Assembly (NCBI GenBank): GCA_905221605.1
Contig: CAJNDS010001335.1
Span: 541,938 to 605,937, forward strand
DNA length: 64,000 bases
DNA from: Symbiodinium natans
Lineage: Eukaryota; Sar; Dinophyceae; Suessiales; Symbiodiniaceae
Direction of reading: 5' to 3'
The stretch's first letter is position 1. Every line of letters begins with the position of its first letter. The notes under the pieces were generated by a model. That model was not told the origin of the DNA and made no database searches. It saw only the letters and a list, made by a program, of their open reading frames with translations. Made by a program: the position numbers and the translations under genes. Positions 23,501 through 33,680 of this stretch are shown here, in pieces.

Positions 23501-23850
23501 GGGGACGTAGGAGTTGCGTCTTCTGGGGGTTGTGGGTTCCGGGGTCTACTTTAAACCCTAAACCCCAAACCGAAAAAATCTCTCAATCTTAGACTTCAGA
23601 ATCCCCTTTCTTTCAGGGTTTAGGATTTAGGGTTTAGGGTTTAGGGTTTAGGGCTAGGGTTTAGGGTTTAGGGGCTTAGCCCTCCCATCCCGCCTCGCAC
23701 CAGCTACCTGAGCTCAACTTCGGAGTGTGCAGCTACGGTGGGGCCTAGGGTTTAAGGTTTATTGGGCTATTGGGCTATTGGGTTTAGAGTTTAGGGTTTA
23801 GGTTTAGGGTTTAGGGTTTAGGGTTTAGGGTTCAGCATCTCATGTCCAAG
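23500..23850. repeat. Short telomere-type arrays in both orientations
   Basis: CCCTAAA at 23553-23568, TTTAGGG at 23618-23670 and 23783-23833. Confidence 0.85.
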
Positions 23851-24035
23851 CCTTCACTAGTCAAGCAGCTTGTCAAGCGTTGGAAAAAAACCCCACCCAC
23901 CCAAGAAACCCATAACATTGAGAAAATACAAAGTTCATTCAATACATTTTCAGTAGGCTTATAGCTCAAAAGTCCGCCCAAAACCTAAAATCTAACTTTT
24001 TGGAAGCAAACTTTCCCTCTTAAGGGGGGTCGGAG

Positions 24036-25110
24036 TTGGAGGAAGCTCGGTTTGAGTCAAAAATCCAGAAAACGAGAGGCCACCCAGAACCGTCGAAAAT
24101 CGCATTTTTAATTGGGACCCGGGCCGATCCTGGGGTCCCCCCTCATTTGGGGTGTTTTTGGAAGCAAACTTTCCCTCTCAAGGAGGGGTCAGAGTTTGAG
24201 GCCACGGGGGGTCTCCAAGACGATTTTGCCTTTAAAATTGAAAAACACGAGCCCCCTTGACTAAAACAAGGCTGAAAAGGTCGCAGGGGTGGCCCGTCAT
24301 CAGAATTGAGGGTTAAAAACCCTGAAACACCCTGAAAAACGTTGGAAAAACTTAAAAAACACTGAAAAACTTTGAAAAACCTTGACAGAACGTGACATCC
24401 TGAAGCCGTGAAGCTCGGTTTTGGTCAAAAATCCAGGGCCCCCCCGGGTGGAAAAAAACCATTTGCCCACGAAGGGGGTCAGGGAAGGGGGTCAGGGTTT
24501 AGGGCCCCCCGGGTGGAAAAAAACCATTTGGTCACGAAGGGGGTCAGGGTTTAGGGCCCCCCCGGGTGGAAAAAAACCATTTGGTCACGAAGGGGGTCAG
24601 GGTTTAGGGCCCCCCGGGTGGAAAAAAACCATTTGGTCACGAAGGGGGTCAGGGTTTAGGGCCCCCCCCGGGTGGAAAAAAACCATTTGGTCACGAAGGG
24701 GGTCAGGGTTTAGGGCCCCCCCGGGTGGAAAAAAACCATTTGGTCACGAAGGGGGTCAGGGTTTAGGGCCCCCCCGGGTGGAAAAAAACCATTTGGTCAC
24801 GAAGGGGGTCAGGGTTTAGGGCCCCCCCGGGTGGAAAAAAACCATTTGGTCACGAAGGGGGTCAGGGTTTAGGGCCCAAAGGCTCGGTTTTGATCAAAAT
24901 CCAGAAAACGAGAGCCCACCCAGAAGCGTCGATTTCAGTACTAAAAAATCGCATTTTGAACTGGGACCCGGGCCGATCCTGGGGTCCCCCTCATTTGGGG
25001 TGTTTTTGGAGGCACGGCCCAGGAAAAAAAACCATTTGGTCACGAAGGGGGTCAGGGTTTAGGGCCCAGAAAAAAAAACCACATGGTCACGAAGGTCATT
25101 AGGGTTTAAA
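24036..25110 (+). repeat. 53 bp minisatellite between two copies of a 140 bp segment
   Basis: Units of 52-55 bp (variable C run, then GGGTGGAAAAAAACCATTTG, then GTCACGAAGGGGGTCAGGG and TTTAGGG) occur eight times at about 24440-24870 and twice more at 25022-25105. Each unit ends in one telomere 7-mer. The flanking segments 24040-24180 and 24880-25018 are direct repeats of each other. Confidence 0.92.
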
Positions 25111-25125
25111 TATACATAGAAAGAG

Positions 25126-25183
25126 AGGGTTTAGGGTTTAGGGTTTAGGGTTTAGGGTTTAGGGTTTAGGGTTTAGGGTTTAG
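25126..25183 (+). repeat. TTTAGGG array
   Basis: Eight perfect copies. Confidence 0.95.
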
Positions 25184-25199
25184 CCTTATCTTGGCTTGG

Positions 25200-25790
25200 T
25201 GGGCCGTATGGGGTTTACAAGGTCAGGGAATTTAGGTTCTGCTCAGGGAATATAGGTTCCACTAAGCATCTTGGTGTTGGGTGGGGGGGTAATGCCTTCA
25301 GGGATCTTCGGGCTTTTCGTGAAAGAACAACTGCAAGCCACGGGAAGTTATTGATTCCAATACAGCTACTAGAACCCAAAACAAAAAATCGGACCATCAC
25401 TTCTAGACGATGCAGGTTGAAGAGCAAGGTGGCTTGCAAGTTGTGTACGATGCTCCCCCGTGATCACTGAGGGACACATAGGGTTTTAGGGTTTAGGCTT
25501 TGGTGCCCCCTAAACCACAAACCAGTCGCATGTGAAGGCCACTGTCGCCGGAACGCCCAACCCTGGACCTAGAACCCTTAACCTTAAGCCGGGACCTAGA
25601 ACCCTGCACCGCAGACCATGGTGAGGTTTTAACGAGGGTTAAGGGTTTGGGGTGTAGAGCTTGCAGTTCAGGGTTGAGGATTCAAGGTGCAGGGCTTCTG
25701 GTTTAGTGATAGGGCTTCAGGGTGCAGGGCTCAGGGTCTAGGGGTCTGGGCTTGGGAAGGGTTTGTCGTTGCAACGAGCCCGAAGCCCTG
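25200..25790. other. Unique stretch, no gene identified
   Basis: Short open frames only; G/T-rich telomere-like sequence returns from 25625. Confidence 0.45.
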
Positions 25791-25794
25791 AACC

Positions 25795-25848
25795 CTAAAC
25801 CCTAAACCCTAAACCCTAAACCCTAAACCCTAAACCCTAAACCCTAAA
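25795..25848 (-). repeat. CCCTAAA array
   Basis: Seven perfect copies immediately left of the candidate exon at 25892. Confidence 0.95.
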
Positions 25849-25891
25849 CAAACTCCGGCCGCGCCCCGCCTTTCCAGCATCTTCCTTTCAG

Positions 25892-25941
25892 GCGGCGGCT
25901 GTACACCATGAGCTCGAGGATGCCACCTTCATGATTCTGCG
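25892..25941 (+). CDS. Candidate short exon with splice-like edges
   Basis: CATCTTCCTTTCAG precedes and GTCAGT follows a 50-base open stretch reading AAAVHHELEDATFMIL. A pyrimidine-rich tract and both consensus edges are present. Product not recognised. Confidence 0.4.
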
Positions 25942-25971
25942 GTCAGTTCTTTGAAATTGTGGACCCTTTTG

Positions 25972-26173
25972 GTTAGGGCTTAGGGCTTAGGGCTTAGGGC
26001 TTAGGGCTTAGGGCTTAGGGCATAGGGTTTAGGGTTTAGGGTTTAGGGTTTAGGGTTTAGGGTTTAGGGTTTTGGGTTTAGGGTTTAGGGTTTAGGGTTT
26101 AGGGTTTAGGGTGTAGGGTTTAGGGTTTAGGGTTTAGGGTTTAGGGTTTAGGGTTTAGGGTTTAGGGTTTAGG
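25972..26173 (+). repeat. TTAGGGC block then TTTAGGG array
   Basis: Seven TTAGGGC units grade into about 20 TTTAGGG units. Confidence 0.95.
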
Positions 26174-26449
26174 GGCTTATCAAGGGTTCAAGAGAGTTCA
26201 GGGGCTTAGGGGTGGTTTACAGGGGGTGGGGGGTGTAGGGGGCTTGAAAAGTGGTGAACCCTTTCTGGGTCCCTTAAATATTAGGGGCCGGCGTATCATA
26301 GCAACCCCCGAGAGGGGCCCTAGATTAGAGAGCAAATTATGTAGGGGTCCTGAGGGGCGTTTAATAAAAGGGCTCCAAGGGGGATCGGGTTTAGGGTTTT
26401 AAGGTTTTGTGTTTTCGTTGGAGTTTTGGGCTATGCGGTTGAGGTTCTA

Positions 26450-27950
26450 GGGTTTAGGATTTCAAGCAAACCCCCAACCCTGAACACCCTTAAACTTAAA
26501 CCCCATAGCTCTAGACTCTAACGCAAAACCTGGTGCAGGCACCCGTGGCCCATGACTATACTGAGCTTGGAACCCTAGCAATAAGGTCCAGAAAGCAAGG
26601 GCAGCTTCGCAATTTCGTGAGCCCCGAGGTCCAAAAGCGATGGCAGTTTCGAGGATGGCGAGCGCGGCCACACTCGTGCCTCAACGAGAGCGCGATATTC
26701 GTCCGACATGCGACCACGCCTCCAGAAAAAAGCCCACGGTCCCTCTTGCGCCAGAACAACGAAACTCAAGAGAACTCGCAATCATTCCATTGGGAGCGAG
26801 TCTATCGAGTGCAACTGACCCCTATACGTCATTTCATCGCTTCAATTCGTCGAAATTGATGAAGTTCATTATTATCTCAATCTAATTGAGTTTTAAAAAA
26901 ACAGATGAAGAAGCAAAGGGGGAGGAGTAAGACCAGAAGATCAGAGCTGACAGAAAGTGGTAGACGGCCAGTAGAGAGTGCGTCGAAGCAGAGGCAACAC
27001 AATTGAAAAACTGCAGACCGAGGCAACATAAATCCAGGCTCTAAGAACTAGGCTACCCTTATAAAACAGGCTACCGTCAAGGAAAGCTCAACCCTAAGAA
27101 TCCAGGCTAGTAGTAGCACTAGTAGTAGTAATAGGAATCGTAGCAGCCTGGATTTATGCTGCCTCGGTCTGCAGTTTTTCAATTGATATGAATACATTTG
27201 AAACAGTTAATTTCAAATTAGGACGGAGTATTGCAGAGCAACTATTGGTCATCTACTTTCCCGAAGACATTTGAGGCAGAGAAGCTGCTGATCAAATGAA
27301 GCCTGTTTGTTGCGTGCTATCTTGTGGCTGTTGTCCAATCGGAGCGCAGCTGCTCGTATTGCAGGCTCCGGACACAAAAGGAAGGCAGCTTTCCCTGTCG
27401 TCTTTGCAGATGCTGATGTTGACCTGTGGCTGTTCCCCAACCGGAGCACAGCTGTAGATTCAGCACAGCACCAATGCGGAAGTTGGCATTCGATGTGATT
27501 TGATGTTGGCAAAAACAAAAGCCCACGTAGGGCCAACCAGCGAAAAAAGTTGATTGGCAATCTCGGCCCACAGGTCAAAATCGCGCTTTTTTCCTCCTAA
27601 AAGGGTTTAGAAGGCTGCTGCTGCAACTTTCTGGGTGCCCTCGGCTCGGAAGCTGACTTTTCGCAACTTGGGGGGCCAAGGTAGGGAGGTCGGAAATTCA
27701 GGGTGTCCTTCATCCTGGGATCAGCAGCCCAAAAGTAAATGAGAAATCTAGGGTTTTCAACGAAGGCCAGGCCCAAAGGTAAATTAGGAAAAGGATGGGC
27801 TCATTTTCTTGAGCTTTCACTTGCTGATCCACAGTAGCTCCTTCATAATACACCTTGTTTTCTTACTATTCCGTTTCAATCAGGAAGCCCCCCAAAGCGA
27901 AAAGGGAATAAGGCTTCCACTGGAAGACCTAGAACTTGAGCCTTTCAGAA
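26450..27950. other. 1.5 kb of non-telomeric DNA, no gene identified
   Basis: The longest unique stretch outside the retrotransposon. Several overlapping short frames on both strands (60-110 codons) but no recognisable protein. It contains the inverted-repeat element at 27000-27185 and a diverged duplication (GTGGCTGTTSYCCAAYCGGA at about 27322 and 27426). Confidence 0.5.
27000..27185. mobile_element. MITE-like family E: 186 bp with 41 bp terminal inverted repeats
   Basis: CAATTGAAAAACTGCAGACC onward (27000-27040) and its complement (27145-27185) agree at 40 of 41 bases. The centre has TAGTAG repeats. Confidence 0.8.
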
Positions 27951-27956
27951 GATGGG

Positions 27957-28065
27957 TTTAGGGTTTAGGGTTTTAGGGTTTAGGGTGTAGGGTCTAGGGT
28001 TTAGGGTTTAGGGTTTAGGGTTTAGGGTTAAGGGTTTAGGGTTTAGGGTTTGGCGCTTAGGGCTT
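27957..28065 (+). repeat. TTTAGGG array
   Basis: About 14 copies with variants. Confidence 0.93.
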
Positions 28066-28235
28066 AGGGTTTTCCATTTCGGCCTGGCGGGGCCTCAACT
28101 GCAATAAAATCCAGGAACTATCACTTTCCTATATGACCATCATAAACAACGAGAATCTATGAGCATCATATCATCAACGAGACTCACAGAAGATTAGCAG
28201 CTGATTAGCAATTTAGATCTTCTGTTGAGGGCTGG

Positions 28236-28322
28236 TATAGGGGTCTAAACTAAGGTCCTTTGAACCCTTGACCCTAGCTTACCATATTGGGAGTTATAGT
28301 AGGATAGGGTATATGACCCCCA
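28236..28322 (+). mobile_element. Possible MITE-like family C, diverged copy
   Basis: TATAGGGGTC at the left and ATGACCCCCA at the right with a TTATAGTA centre resemble 5690-5761. Confidence 0.4.
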
Positions 28323-28384
28323 ATTGTACGGCTCCTCTGGTTTCCAGGGGAGGGTTTGGGGTTTAGGGCTGCGCGCCTTAAATC

Positions 28385-28460
28385 CTAAACCCTACACCCT
28401 GAACCCTAAACCCTAAACCCTAAACCGTAAACCCTAGGGCCCAGGGTTTAGGGTTTAGGG
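28385..28460. repeat. Tail-to-tail telomere-repeat palindrome
   Basis: CCCTAAACCCTAAACC...CCCTAGGGCCCAGGGTTTAGGGTTTAGGG: the arrays meet with only GGCC between. Confidence 0.9.
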
Positions 28461-28463
28461 CTG

Positions 28464-28549
28464 CTGCGCCTTCCTGAAGCAGCCTCATGAGCTTGCCGAA
28501 GAGGTCGCGAAACTCAGCTTCAGTCATCTTCTTGTACAGCAGGTTGTTC
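28464..28549 (-). CDS. Candidate exon of unknown protein
   Basis: The minus strand reads NNLLYKKMTEAEFRDLFGKL then MRLLQEGA, an amphipathic helical sequence. Its 5' edge is a good acceptor (CTCCTTCCAG then G). The 3' edge is not clear. It could belong to the same minus-strand gene as the methyltransferase pieces upstream, but nothing proves it. Confidence 0.4.
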
Positions 28550-28599
28550 CTGGAAGGAGTGCTTGGGGGGATTCCATGCTTCTGGGGTTTGCCCCTAGA

Positions 28600-28832
28600 C
28601 TCTAAACCCTAAACCCTAAACCCTAAACCCTAAACCCTAAACCCTAAACCCTAAACCCTAAACCCTAAACCCTAAACCCTAAACCCTAAACCCTAAACCC
28701 TGAACCCTAAACCCTAAACCCTAAACCCTAACCCTAAACCCTAAACTAAACCCTAAACCCTAAACCCTAAACCCTAAACCCTAAACCCTAAACCCTAAAC
28801 CCTAAACCCTAAACCCTAAACCCTAAACCCAC
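28600..28832 (-). repeat. CCCTAAA array, about 32 copies
   Basis: Long, nearly perfect array with one CCCTAACCCTAAACCCTAAACTAAA irregularity near 28730. Confidence 0.97.
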
Positions 28833-29114
28833 ACCCCTAAACTCCCTCGAACCTGGAACCTGCATACATCCCTCTAGGGGCCTCAGGGCTTAGGGTTTAC
28901 GGTTTAGGGTTTAGGCCCGAAACCCCCGCACTCTTACATTTAAGTAGTCAAGCTCGTGCCCCGGATTCGAGGACTTTCCTAAGAGTGATACACAGGGTAT
29001 GGCGCGCACCACAGCCCAAAACCCTACAACCTTTTAAGTGTGCCCACCTCCTTCCCTCTGACTGCGATCAACTTCCCTGAACCCTCAGAAACAAGCCCAG
29101 ATCCACGGTCCGCA

Positions 29115-29320
29115 GGGGGGGGGGGGGGGGTTAGGGTTAGGGTTTAGGGTTTAGGGTTTAGGGTTTAGGGTGTGCGGTTTAGGGCTTGGGGCTTAGGCTT
29201 AGGGCTTAGGGCTTAGGGCTTAGGGCTTAGGGCTTAGGGCTTAGGGCTTAGGGCTTAGGGCTTAGGGCTTAGGGCTTAGGGCTTAGGGCTTAGGGCTTAG
29301 GGCTTAGGGCTTAGGGCTTA
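29115..29320 (+). repeat. Poly-G, TTTAGGG, then pure TTAGGGC array
   Basis: 16 G at 29115-29130; then a homogeneous run of about 19 TTAGGGC units at 29186-29320. Confidence 0.96.
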
Positions 29321-29391
29321 GCTAACTGCCCCAAGTCCTCAAACCTAAACCGCGCTTCGGGCTTAGTGGTGGCGCTCTTGTTGGGCATTGA

Positions 29392-29497
29392 TTGGGATGT
29401 TCCCCCTTATACTAACAGCCCATTCCTTAATAGGGATTATAATAAGGGATACTACAATCCCTTCTTAGGACTGTCAGTATAAGGGGGAATATCCCAA
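29392..29497 (+). mobile_element. MITE-like family B, copy 2
   Basis: TTGGGATGTTCCCCCTTATA at the left and TATAAGGGGGAATATCCCAA at the right are inverted; interior resembles 7629-7729. Confidence 0.8.
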
Positions 29498-29629
29498 GGC
29501 ATTGACATGGTGGAAAGGCAAGTGGACAGCCCAAGAGACTCCGGGACTCTCTGGGGGTTTAGGGTTTAGGGTTTAGGGTTTAGGGTTTAGGGTTTAAGGT
29601 TTAGGGTTTAAGGTTGCCAGGTTGCAAGG

Positions 29630-29870
29630 TTGTATCTAAGATTTTTTCAACATACCCCTTGGGCATACCCTTGAAAGAAGTCGCATGGTAACATCCTCCC
29701 TTAGACTCCATTCTATTCCCCGTTTATAGGTTAAAGGGGTATCGGCTTGAAATATTCTTAGATTGTAAGGGGAAGCAAAGCCGAGAGCGTAAGCTTGATT
29801 TAAGGCTAGGCGCACGAGGATGAGGTCGAAACTCTGCACAGGGAGTGCCTCGTAGTCCTGGGATTTTGGG
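29630..29870. other. Unique AT-richer stretch, no gene identified
   Basis: An open minus frame of 67 codons is present without a recognisable domain. Confidence 0.4.
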
Positions 29871-30329
29871 TGTTTGGGGTTCCGGGGTTCTGGCTTTCTA
29901 GGGCTTAGGGCTCAAGGTTTGGTAGGGCTTGTAGGGCTTAGGGGGTTTAGGTTTTGGGGGCTTAGGCCTTCTAGGGCTTCGTGCCGGAGGCCCCATGACG
30001 TGGGAGTGAAGACTGATAGCATTCTGCGGTTTGGGAGGAAATCACAACCCCAAACCCTACACCCAAAACCAACAAACCATGTCTGCCGTGGCATACACAT
30101 TCCACGCCCGGAGACACACACGCAGTCTCCAGACCTACCAGAAGCTCTTCGAAGCCCCAAAAAGCACCCGGAAAAGCATCTTGGAGCCGCAAACCCTAAA
30201 ATCTCTGAACCCTAAAAATCCCCTGACGAAACCCTAAAACCTCGTGATCCGAAAGTCCACAAAAACCCTAAAACTCCCAAACCCGGAAAATCCCTAAAGC
30301 CCTCCCGTCTTGAGAATACACCACGCTCC

Positions 30330-30460
30330 AGAAACGCTAAACCTTAAACCCTAAACCCTGAAAACCCTGAACCCTAAACCCTGAACCCTAACCCCTGAAC
30401 CCTAAACCCTGAAAACCCTGAACCCTAAACCCTAAACCCCAAACCCGAAACCCTAAGCTT
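30330..30460 (-). repeat. CCCTAAA / CCCTGAA array
   Basis: Mixed 7-mers and 9-mers directly left of the candidate exon at 30498. Confidence 0.9.
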
Positions 30461-30497
30461 CCGAACCCTCAGCCCTCCGTCTTTTGCTCTTGCAAAG

Positions 30498-30555
30498 CCA
30501 TGGAGCGGAGACGAGGAGCACATCGCTCTGAGGGCCGAAGCGCTTCCTTCTATGC
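30498..30555 (+). CDS. Candidate exon
   Basis: CTTTTGCTCTTGCAAAG precedes and GTAATC follows 58 bases reading PWSGDEEHIALRAEALPSM. It lies between a CCCTAAA array and a TTTAGGG array. Product not recognised. Confidence 0.35.
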
Positions 30556-30675
30556 GTAATCGATGGATTTAGATTTAGGGTTCAGGGCTTAGGGCTTAGG
30601 GTTTAGGGTTTAGGGTTTAGGGTTGAGGCCCTAGGGGATTAGGATCTAGGGTTAAGGGTTTAGGGTTTAGGGTGG

Positions 30676-30766
30676 CCCGAGAGAAACCTAGGAACTAAAA
30701 GTGCGCCCTTTTTGTGTTCAAGGGGCTGATAAGGGAGCCTAAGCTCTTAAAACGGGAATAAGGGTT
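30676..30766 (+). mobile_element. Possible MITE-like family D, diverged copy
   Basis: CCTAGGAACTAAAAGTGCGC and GATAAGGGAGCCTAAG resemble the interior of family D; ends not clear. Confidence 0.4.
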
Positions 30767-30921
30767 AGGGTTTAGGGTTTAGGGTTTAGGGTTTAGGGTT
30801 TAGGGTTTAGGGTTTAGGGTTTAGGGTTTAGGGTTTAGGGTTTAGGGTTTAGGGTTTAGGGTTTAGGGTTTAGGGTTTAGGGTTTAGGGTTTAGGGTTTA
30901 GGGTTTAGGGTTTAGGGTTTT
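30766..30921 (+). repeat. TTTAGGG array, about 22 perfect copies
   Basis: The longest perfect TTTAGGG run in the window. The island to its right (30922-31050) has the reverse polarity (TTTAGGG left, CCCTAAA right). Confidence 0.98.
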
Positions 30922-31054
30922 GCGCGGTTCAAGGTGTTGGTGCTTCGGGTGGCCATAGACACACTGGCTTTGTTGTTGCGAGAATGTTTGAGCCCGAAGC
31001 CCGTGATTTTATTCGAGGGCATGGTGTCAGCATTCTTTCTGGGAGGGGCTGGGG

Positions 31055-32045
31055 CTAAACCCTACACCCTAAACCCCAAACCCTAAACCCCAAACCCTAA
31101 ACCCTCAACCCTAAACCCTATGGACCCTCCAGCTTAAGATGGCTTGGGGCTTAGCTTCGAGAGGCCTCTAGGGCTTTGGGCTCAGGGGCTTGCTTGTGGC
31201 CCCAAAACCTTACCACCCCAGATTCTGCAACCCAAAGCCCCCCCACCCCCCCCCCCCCCCCCCCAAAAAAAATAAACAATACACACACACACAAAGCCTA
31301 ACAAAGCCAAAAGCCTACAAGCCCCACCCTAAACCTTGAGCCCTAAACCCTGCAAGCCCTTAAGCCTTGAGCCCTACAACTCCCCAAGCTCCGTAGGGCC
31401 GGTAAGCAGTGCAAACCCCTGAAATTCCTTTAGCCCCCAAACCCTAACATCACATAAACCCTATACCCTAAACCCTAAACCCTAAACCCTAAACCCTAAA
31501 CCGTAAACCCTATGGATCCTGTAGACCCTGTCTTTAAAGTGATCTGAAGGGAGGGGGAGTTCATGGGGGGTAGGTACCTAGGGCACTTGAGGAAAGCCCC
31601 GTTGAACCCCCCTCCCTTAAGGGGTTTAGGGTTTAGGGTTTAGGGTTTAGGGTTTAGGGCTTAGGGCTTAAGGACCCTGCAATGTCTAGGTCCCTCTCAA
31701 CCTTGCGAGAGTCATAGGTCCTGTTAAAGTCTTAAATCCAAATCGAAAACCTGTATCCCGAGCCCTGCATCCTAACCCTCAGCTCTATAGACCTTAGATC
31801 CTAGATCCTAAACCCTACGCCAGAAACTCTGAACCCTAGATCCTTGCTCCTTATCAGTACACCCTGAACATACCCCTTAACCCTAAACCCTAAACCCTAT
31901 CCCCTAAACCCTACTATAACTAAACTCCATGATAAACCCCATCATAAACCCTAAACCCTAAACCCGGCTATAAACCTGGTCATGAACCCTATTTTAGCCC
32001 TAGTCTAAACCCTAAACCCTAAACCCTAAACCCTAAACCCTGAAT
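31055..32045. repeat. Telomere-type mosaic
   Basis: CCCTAAA runs at 31055-31115, 31455-31512, 31870-32045; TTTAGGG at 31620-31668; poly-C at 31246-31264. No gene recognised. Confidence 0.8.
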
Positions 32046-32047
32046 TC

Positions 32048-32160
32048 CTTGAACCGAAGGGCCTGGCACGCTCTACGGTGGGGACGTCGAGGTCGAAGCC
32101 AACCAGGCGGGCTTCGGGGAATCGCGCTGCGGCTTCCTCCCATCTTAGGTTGGCCCTTTC
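32048..32160 (-). CDS. Candidate exon: SAM-methyltransferase motif II region
   Basis: The minus strand reads AAARFPEARLVGFDLDVP then TVERAR. This is the usual continuation of motif I in class I methyltransferases (helix, F-P-x-A, strand with G-x-D-x-D, then a helix beginning with E-x-A). CCCTAG precedes it and GAATTC follows it, as AG acceptor and GA donor. It comes after the motif I piece in the right order and strand, which makes this pair the best gene evidence outside the retrotransposon. Confidence 0.45.
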
Positions 32161-32318
32161 CTAGGGTTCAGGGTTTAGGGTTTAGGGTTTAGGGTTTAGG
32201 GTTTAGGGTTTAGGGCTTAGGGTTGTCCGCCGAACGCAGTTTCAGCTGATCTTACAGCCCTGTGGGCAGAGCCCCCGCGCTGCACTGTGGACGTGCTCGT
32301 GCGAAATCAGCATGTGCA

Positions 32319-32596
32319 CTTGGAGGTTCATGGTACTTAAACTCCAAAACTAAGCCCCTGAACCCCAAAAACCCCAAGACCCCTACATACCTAAAACGCT
32401 AAACCCCAAAGCCCTACTTGGAGGTTCATGGTACTTATGAACCGAGTAGAACTGTACTTCTACCTGTACTTCTAGCCATATGCGGGCACTTGAGGGGCTT
32501 ATCAGTGGGTTGTAAGTACAGTTAGAATTGGTTAAGAAGTACCCCTAAACCCTAAACCCTAAACCCATTGGTTAAGAAGTACCATGAACCTCCAAG
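32319..32596. mobile_element. MITE-like family A, copy 3, beside a solo end
   Basis: The full copy is 32417-32596 (ends ACTTGGAGGTTCATGGTACT and AAGTACCATGAACCTCCAAG). A solo left end lies at 32319-32341. The interior is inverted relative to copies 1 and 2, and a block of CCCTAAA repeats sits inside the copy near its right end. Confidence 0.8.
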
Positions 32597-32859
32597 TACT
32601 GCGGCACGAGGCTCGACAAGCACCCTCATCCACCTTGAGGACGGTAGCCGGTGCAGCACCCGCACTACGGAACAGATATCTGAGTCTACCTCCCCTAAGA
32701 CTTGCATCTCCAGGCCCTACAGCCCTAAACCCTAAACCCTAAACACTAAAGTCTTAATCCCGAAAAGCCTACAGTCCCAAACCCTAAAGCCCGCGAAACC
32801 CTGTAACCCTGAAGCATACTGAAACCCTAAAGCCCGAAAAACTGAAACCCTACGCCCCA

Positions 32860-33194
32860 AGCCCTAAGACCCTAAACCCTAAACCCTGAACCCTGAACCC
32901 CAAACCCTAAACCCTGAACCCTCCAGCCAAACCGCCAGAAACGGCGGCGACTCGTGCTCTATCCTAAGCCCTAAGCCCTCAGCCCTGAGCCCTGAGCCCT
33001 AAACCCTAAGCCCAAAGCCCTAAGCCCTAAGCCCTAAAACCCTAAAAATCCCAAACCCCAAACCCCAAACCCCAAACCCTAAAACCTGAACCCTGAACCC
33101 TAAACCCCAAACCCCAAACCCTAAACCCCAAACCCTAAACCCTAAACCCTAAACCCTAAACCCTAAACCCTAAACCCTAAACCCTAAACCCTAC
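32860..33194 (-). repeat. CCCTAAA array with CCCTGAA, CCCTAAG, CCCCAAA variants
   Basis: Becomes perfect at 33118-33194, ending at the edge of the methyltransferase candidate exon. Confidence 0.95.
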
Positions 33195-33287
33195 CACTGT
33201 CCTCGAGCTCAATGCCCACGGAGCAGCCGAAGCTCAGCACGCGCTGCGGAGGGCGATCCCAGTCGGGACAAGCCTCCTCCTCACGGG
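33195..33287 (-). CDS. Candidate exon: SAM-methyltransferase motif I
   Basis: The minus strand reads RPPQRVLSFGCSVGIELED, which fits motif I of class I methyltransferases (hydrophobic strand, then G-C-S-x-G). It is bounded by AG on its 5' side and GT (GTAGGG) on its 3' side, with telomere repeats beyond both. The next piece of the same kind of protein is about 1 kb further on the same strand. Using the GT donor leaves phase 1, which does not join the next piece in frame; a GA donor inside GAGGAC would. Dinoflagellates use GA and GC donors, so this is open. Confidence 0.45.
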
Positions 33288-33294
33288 CTTAGGG

Positions 33295-33680
33295 GTTTTT
33301 AGGGTTTAGGGTTTAGGGTTTAGGGTTTAGGGTTTAGGGTTTAGGGTTTAGGGTTTAGGGTTTAGGGTTTCGGGCTCCAGGCTTACCCTTAAACCCTACA
33401 CCCTACACCCTAAACCCTAAACCCTATCCCTGAACCCTAAACCCTAGGGCTGGGAAGCTCTTGGGTTCTTAGGGTGTCGGGGTTTCTGCCTTTTTGGTTT
33501 TCGAGGTCGGTTTGGACTCCCCCTCTCCTGTCTTCGGATGGCGTGTTCGAGGTCGTCCTGGCGACAGGCTCCGCATTTAGGGTTTAGGCTTTAGGCTTTA
33601 GGCTTTAGGGTTTAGGGTTTAGGGTTTAGGTTTAGGGTTTAGGTTTAGGGTTTAGGGTTGAGGGCTAAGGGTTAGGGCTC
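33295..33680. repeat. TTTAGGG arrays around a CCCTAAA block
   Basis: TTTAGGG at 33298-33370 and 33577-33662; CCCTAAA/CCCTACA at 33387-33447; island 33448-33576 without a clear frame. Confidence 0.9.

Noticed and set aside
24421-24819. 132-codon frame with GQGLGPPGWKK repeats
   Set aside because: Translation of the 53 bp minisatellite; repeats change frame with C-run length.
32230-32318. Island between the two methyltransferase pieces as a middle exon
   Set aside because: It is open on both strands, but motif I normally runs directly into the FPEARLVGFDLD block, so an extra exon is not needed.
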